From Proteobacteria bacterium UBA2996 (GTDB lineage: Bacteria; Pseudomonadota; Gammaproteobacteria; Arenicellales; UBA868), in assembly GCA_002346525.1 (NCBI GenBank), contig DDZY01000060.1, positions 1 through 9,416 on the forward strand: DNA of 9,416 bases, given 5' to 3'. Shown one piece after another: positions 6,191-9,416 of the stretch. Positions within the stretch are counted from its first letter, which is position 1; the number at the start of each line of letters is the position of its first letter. The notes below the pieces were generated by a model. The model saw only the letters and a list, made by a program, of their open reading frames with translations, did not search any database and was not told where the DNA came from. The position numbers and the translations under genes are program-made.

Positions 6191-6250
6191 GGGTAAAACC
6201 CTGTTGCTGCGCGGCAGGGAATAGACGCATTTCCATAGTTTTCGGCGGCG

Positions 6251-7327
6251 ATGAGTGAAGCATTTCTTAAGATAGAGAATCTGACCAAGAACTTCGGTCA
6301 GTTCACCGCTTTGCGGAACATCTCCCTTGAGGTGTTCGAAGGGGAGTTTGTCTGCTTCCTGGGCCCTTCAGGGTGCGGGAAAACCACGTTGCTCCGCGCC
6401 ATCGCCGGACTGGATATCCAGACGCAAGGGAGCATTGCCCAGGCTGGCGAGGATATCTCTGTTCTGCCCCCGGCAGAGCGCGACTTCGGGATTGTTTTTC
6501 AATCCTATGCGCTTTTCCCCAATCTCTCGGTAGAAAAAAATGTTGCTTATGGCCTTGAGAGCCGACGTGCACATCGAAATGAGGTCAGCCAACGTGTTGC
6601 CGAGTTGCTGGCGCTCGTGGATCTCGCTGACCAGACGAAAAAATATCCTGCCCAACTCTCGGGAGGACAGCAGCAGCGTGTTGCCCTGGCAAGGGCCTTA
6701 GCGACGTCTCCAGGATTACTGCTCTTAGATGAGCCCTTGTCGGCGCTGGATGCAAAAGTGCGTGCCCACTTGAGAATGGAAATCAAGGAACTCCAGCGGC
6801 GACTGGCGGTCACAACCATCATGGTAACCCATGATCAGGAAGAAGCATTGACGATGGCTGATCGGATTGTGGTGATGAACCATGGCGTCATCGAGCAGAT
6901 TGGTACACCGCAGGAGATTTACGCGAGTCCTGCCTCACAGTTTGTCGCGGACTTTATCGGAACCATGAACTTCATCAGCGCAAGGACCGCGTCTGCCGGA
7001 AAATGTGTCCTCGAAGATCTTGAGATTGCTGTTGACACGTCGGGCCTGGAGGCGGGTCAGCCGGTGCAGCTTGCCATCCGCCCGGAGGATGTCCAACTGG
7101 GTGCGGACGACGCGCTGGAAGATCAAAGTCAGGCGCGGGGGACAATCGAATCCTTGGAGTATCTGGGTGCTTTTGTTCGAGCGACCGTGGAGCTGGACCA
7201 AAGCGGGGCGAGGGTGCAGGCGGATTTATCCACTGGAGATATCGACCAATTCGCATTGAGACCGCAATCGTCGGTTGCGGTGACTTTTCCTGCCGAAAAA
7301 ATCCGACTGTATTCTCTGGACGCCTGA
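6251..7327 (+). CDS. phnT2: ABC transporter ATP-binding protein, putative 2-aminoethylphosphonate type
   Basis: This 358-residue cytosolic ATPase would dimerise under the permease and drive import by ATP hydrolysis. Motifs in order: Walker A GPSGCGKTT (38-46), Q-loop glutamine Q84 in VFQSYALFPNLS, signature LSGGQQQRVALARAL (136-150), Walker B LLLLDEP (156-162), D-loop SALD (164-167) and switch histidine H194 in THDQEEAL. Residues from about 235 to the end form the TOBE regulatory region typical of the MalK/PotA/FbpC group. Length is normal and no motif is damaged. The ribosome binding site before ATG 6251 is weak (GGCGG close to the start). Its TGA overlaps the permease ATG (TGATG at 7325-7329), a sign of translational coupling. 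The family could also serve iron, polyamines or other anions; the AEP call leans on the binding protein and the fused permease. Confidence 0.9.
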   Translation: MSEAFLKIENLTKNFGQFTALRNISLEVFEGEFVCFLGPSGCGKTTLLRAIAGLDIQTQGSIAQAGEDISVLPPAERDFGIVFQSYALFPNLSVEKNVAYGLESRRAHRNEVSQRVAELLALVDLADQTKKYPAQLSGGQQQRVALARALATSPGLLLLDEPLSALDAKVRAHLRMEIKELQRRLAVTTIMVTHDQEEALTMADRIVVMNHGVIEQIGTPQEIYASPASQFVADFIGTMNFISARTASAGKCVLEDLEIAVDTSGLEAGQPVQLAIRPEDVQLGADDALEDQSQARGTIESLEYLGAFVRATVELDQSGARVQADLSTGDIDQFALRPQSSVAVTFPAEKIRLYSLDA

Positions 7328-9045
7328 TGGCTGGCGCCAGTTATCTGAGCGGCACCCGCGGATCGCCGCTACGCCGTAAATCCAGTTCGGACGACCGGGC
7401 CATGCGGCTCTTTATCCTGGTGATTGCGATCTACCTGGTGATCGCGCTGGCCTTTCCCCTGTATGTGATGTTCTCCAAGAGTCTGGAGAATTCACAGGGC
7501 GGCTTTGTCGGGCTTCAAAACTACCTCGAATATTTCAATACACCGTCCCTGGTCTATTCCATCCAGAACAGTCTATTTATTGGGTTTGTGACCACCTGCA
7601 TTACGGTCACGATAGCGTTTGTTCTTGCCTATGCGCTCACTCGCAGTCGGATGCCAGGAAAGCCTGTCTTCAAGACCATCGCGATGATCCCGATTCTTGT
7701 GCCCTCTCTCTTGCCCGGCATTGCGCTGATTTATCTTTTCGGCCGCCAGGGATTGATCAATGAGTTGTTGTTTGGCCACGAGATCTACGGGCCGATCGGT
7801 ATTGTCATTGCTGAAGTATTTTTTACGCTGCCACATGCACTCATCATCATTATTACCGCATTATCCATCGCCGACGCGAGACTCTACGAGGCAGCTACCG
7901 CGCTTCGCGCCAGTCGCCCCCGGATTTTCTTTACGGTAACTCTGCCTGGTGTACGTTACGGGCTGATCAGTGCCGCTTTCGTTGTTTTCACGCTGTCGGT
8001 AACGGATTTCGGCGCGCCCAAAGTGATCGGTGGAGATTTCAACGTTCTTGCGACTGATATATACAAACAGGTAATTGGGCAACAGAACTTCGAGATGGGC
8101 GCGGTCGTTTCGATGGTGCTGTTGCTTCCTGCCGGTCTCGCCTTTGTTGTGGATCGCATTGTCCAGAAAAAGCAGGTGGCGCTCTTGTCGGCACGGGCGG
8201 TGCCTCTTGAGCCGCTTCCGAACAAACGGTTCGACAGCCTGATGCTGGTTTATTCAATCATCATCAGTATTTTTATCCTGGGGATCCTTGGGGTCTGTCA
8301 GTTCGCAGCGCTAGTGAAGTTCTTCCCCTATAACCTGAGCCTCGGCTTCAGCAATTACCAGTTTGATCTGATGGATGGGGGCGGCTGGGACAGTTACTTC
8401 AACTCTATTGAAATGGCCTCTTACACCGCGGTATTCGGCACGATCATTGTTTTTGCTGGGGCATATCTGGTCGAAAAAGGTCAGGGGTTAGGACCCATTC
8501 GTGGGGCTTTTCAGTTTCTGGCGATGCTGCCCATGGCGATCCCTGGCCTGGTGCTGGGTCTGGCCTATATCTTTTTCTTTAACTCGCCGTCGAACCCGCT
8601 GAATTTTTTATATCACACGATGACGATACTCGTGATCAGCACCATCACCCATTTCTATACTGTGAGTCATCTGACCGCGACGACCGCGCTGAAACAGATG
8701 GATTCGCAGTTTGAGTCGGTCGCCGCGTCCTTGAAGCAGCCGTTTTATCGCACCTTCCTGAGAGTCACGGTGCCAGTCTGTACACCTGCGATTCTCGATA
8801 TCAGCATTTATCTTTTTGTCAACGCGATGACAACGGTTTCTGCAGTCGTCTTTTTGTATTCCCCGCATACGACACTAGCCTCTGTGGCGGTGCTCAACAT
8901 GGATGACGCTGGCGACATCGCACCGGCGGCCGCGATGGGAATGATGATCTTCTACACCGCAGCGGGCGTTAAAATCCTGCACTACCTTTTGAGCCGGGGC
9001 ATTGAATCCCGCACACAGGCATGGCGGGTCGCCGTCGCAAATTAG
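7327..9045 (+). CDS. phnU2: ABC transporter permease, fused two-domain, putative 2-aminoethylphosphonate type
   Basis: This 572-residue inner-membrane protein carries two binding-protein-dependent permease domains in one chain, so it can form the whole channel. About twelve hydrophobic segments are visible, two sets of six separated by a polar linker near 280-303. Each half has an EAA-type cytoplasmic loop that contacts the ATPase: LYEAATALRASRPRIFFTVT (187-206), then FESVAASLKQPFYRTFLRV (462-480). The second is degenerate, with S-V-A-A in place of E-A-A. Fused permeases of about 550 residues are typical of FbpB-like iron and PhnU2-like phosphonate importers; classical Salmonella PhnU and PhnV are separate proteins. 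The start overlaps the ATPase stop by one base. The ATG at 7402 (M26) is an alternative, but the overlap makes 7327 more likely, leaving a polar cytoplasmic N-terminus of about 25 residues. The stop lies 8 nt before the glyoxalase gene. Confidence 0.9.
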   Translation: MAGASYLSGTRGSPLRRKSSSDDRAMRLFILVIAIYLVIALAFPLYVMFSKSLENSQGGFVGLQNYLEYFNTPSLVYSIQNSLFIGFVTTCITVTIAFVLAYALTRSRMPGKPVFKTIAMIPILVPSLLPGIALIYLFGRQGLINELLFGHEIYGPIGIVIAEVFFTLPHALIIIITALSIADARLYEAATALRASRPRIFFTVTLPGVRYGLISAAFVVFTLSVTDFGAPKVIGGDFNVLATDIYKQVIGQQNFEMGAVVSMVLLLPAGLAFVVDRIVQKKQVALLSARAVPLEPLPNKRFDSLMLVYSIIISIFILGILGVCQFAALVKFFPYNLSLGFSNYQFDLMDGGGWDSYFNSIEMASYTAVFGTIIVFAGAYLVEKGQGLGPIRGAFQFLAMLPMAIPGLVLGLAYIFFFNSPSNPLNFLYHTMTILVISTITHFYTVSHLTATTALKQMDSQFESVAASLKQPFYRTFLRVTVPVCTPAILDISIYLFVNAMTTVSAVVFLYSPHTTLASVAVLNMDDAGDIAPAAAMGMMIFYTAAGVKILHYLLSRGIESRTQAWRVAVAN

Positions 9046-9053
9046 AGAAAAGT

Positions 9054-9416
9054 ATGAAATACCTGCACACCATGGTCAGGGTCAGCGATCTTGATGCGTC
9101 GCTGGATTTTTATTGCGCGAAGCTGGGTCTGGTCGAACTGCGTCGCTACGATGAGCCCAAAGGACGTTTTACCAATGTGTTTCTTGCGGCCCCTGGCGAT
9201 GAATCGGCCCAGGTTGAATTAACCTTTAACTGGGATCCGGAAGATTATGGGGCCGGCCGTAATTTTGGGCACCTGGCCTACGAAGTAGAGGACATCTACG
9301 GCTTGTGTCAGCGCCTGCTGGACGACGGGGTCATCATCAACCGTCCGCCGCGGGATGGCCGCATGGCGTTTGTCCGTTCTCCCGACGGCATCTCGGTTGA
9401 ACTGCTGCAAAAAGGT
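9054..9416 (+). CDS. glyoxalase I / VOC-superfamily protein, 3' end cut by window
   Basis: The first 121 codons are present and open to the last base; the stop lies outside. The protein starts MKYLHTMVRVSDLDASLDFY, nearly the same layout as E. coli GloA. Probable metal ligands H5, E55, H73 and E116 correspond to GloA H5, E56, H74 and E122. It therefore looks like an active metal-dependent enzyme of the lactoylglutathione lyase type, which turns the methylglyoxal-glutathione hemithioacetal into S-lactoylglutathione in the cytosol. The interval from H73 to E116 is 43 residues against 48 in E. coli, so the loop near RDGRMAFVRSPDG (100-112) is shortened. The active site may differ as a result. 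ATG 9054 lies 8 nt after the permease stop; AGAGAAAAG (9044-9052) overlaps that stop and may serve as ribosome binding site. This makes it very likely the fourth gene of the importer operon. Confidence 0.85.
   Translation, partial: MKYLHTMVRVSDLDASLDFYCAKLGLVELRRYDEPKGRFTNVFLAAPGDESAQVELTFNWDPEDYGAGRNFGHLAYEVEDIYGLCQRLLDDGVIINRPPRDGRMAFVRSPDGISVELLQKG

Noticed and set aside
5096..9045. Ferric iron (FbpABC/AfuABC) importer
   Set aside because: The binding protein lacks the adjacent iron-binding tyrosine pair and shows PhnS2-type segments. It remains a weaker alternative because the ATPase and fused permease resemble both groups.
1..9416. CRISPR array, insertion sequence or phage genes
   Set aside because: No regularly spaced repeats, transposase, integrase or structural phage gene was seen on either strand.

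Overview
The window comes from a gammaproteobacterium-like genome, about 50-60% GC overall. The main evidence is a 120-nt 5S rRNA gene of gammaproteobacterial type, preceded by a 23S-5S spacer that opens in the style of Pseudomonas-type operons (ATATAACACCCAAG). The bacterial 5S, D-Ala-D-Ala ligase and ABC importer with a Sec-exported binding protein all fit a Gram-negative. I cannot name the genus.

Layout. (1) Positions 1-273 are the tail of an rRNA operon: 23S-5S spacer, 5S rRNA and a very strong intrinsic terminator. (2) Positions 465-2669 look like an accessory stretch with lower GC (about 46-52% by hand count). It holds a PhyH-family Fe(II)/2-oxoglutarate dioxygenase, a doubtful small Arg/Pro-rich ORF with a TTG start lying in strongly structured DNA, and a convergent EamA/DMT transporter on the minus strand. 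An inverted repeat containing both stop codons separates the last two. (3) Positions 2885-4923 are a two-gene unit: a class IV PLP aminotransferase (IlvE / D-amino-acid transaminase type) followed 41 nt later by a complete D-alanine-D-alanine ligase. (4) Positions 5096-9416 are an ABC importer operon: periplasmic binding protein, intercistronic terminator hairpin, ATPase, fused two-domain permease (start overlapping the ATPase stop) and, 8 nt later, a glyoxalase/VOC gene cut by the window end. The three transport proteins match the putative 2-aminoethylphosphonate type (PhnS2/PhnT2/PhnU2), a branch of the Fe(III)/AEP importer group.

How they work together. The binding protein would capture the organophosphonate in the periplasm, the fused permease would form the whole channel, and the ATPase dimer would power import. 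The leaky terminator after the binding-protein gene would keep that protein in excess. The glyoxalase-fold gene is positioned as part of the same transcript and may handle a reactive carbonyl or a step of substrate use, but this is inference. The aminotransferase/ligase pair may link D-amino-acid or branched-chain amino acid metabolism to peptidoglycan precursor synthesis.

I found no CRISPR array, insertion sequence, tRNA, phage gene or clearly new multi-gene system. The points most worth a second look are the VOC gene attached to the phosphonate importer, the aminotransferase-ddl pairing with an altered substrate motif, and the structured segment 1590-1750.
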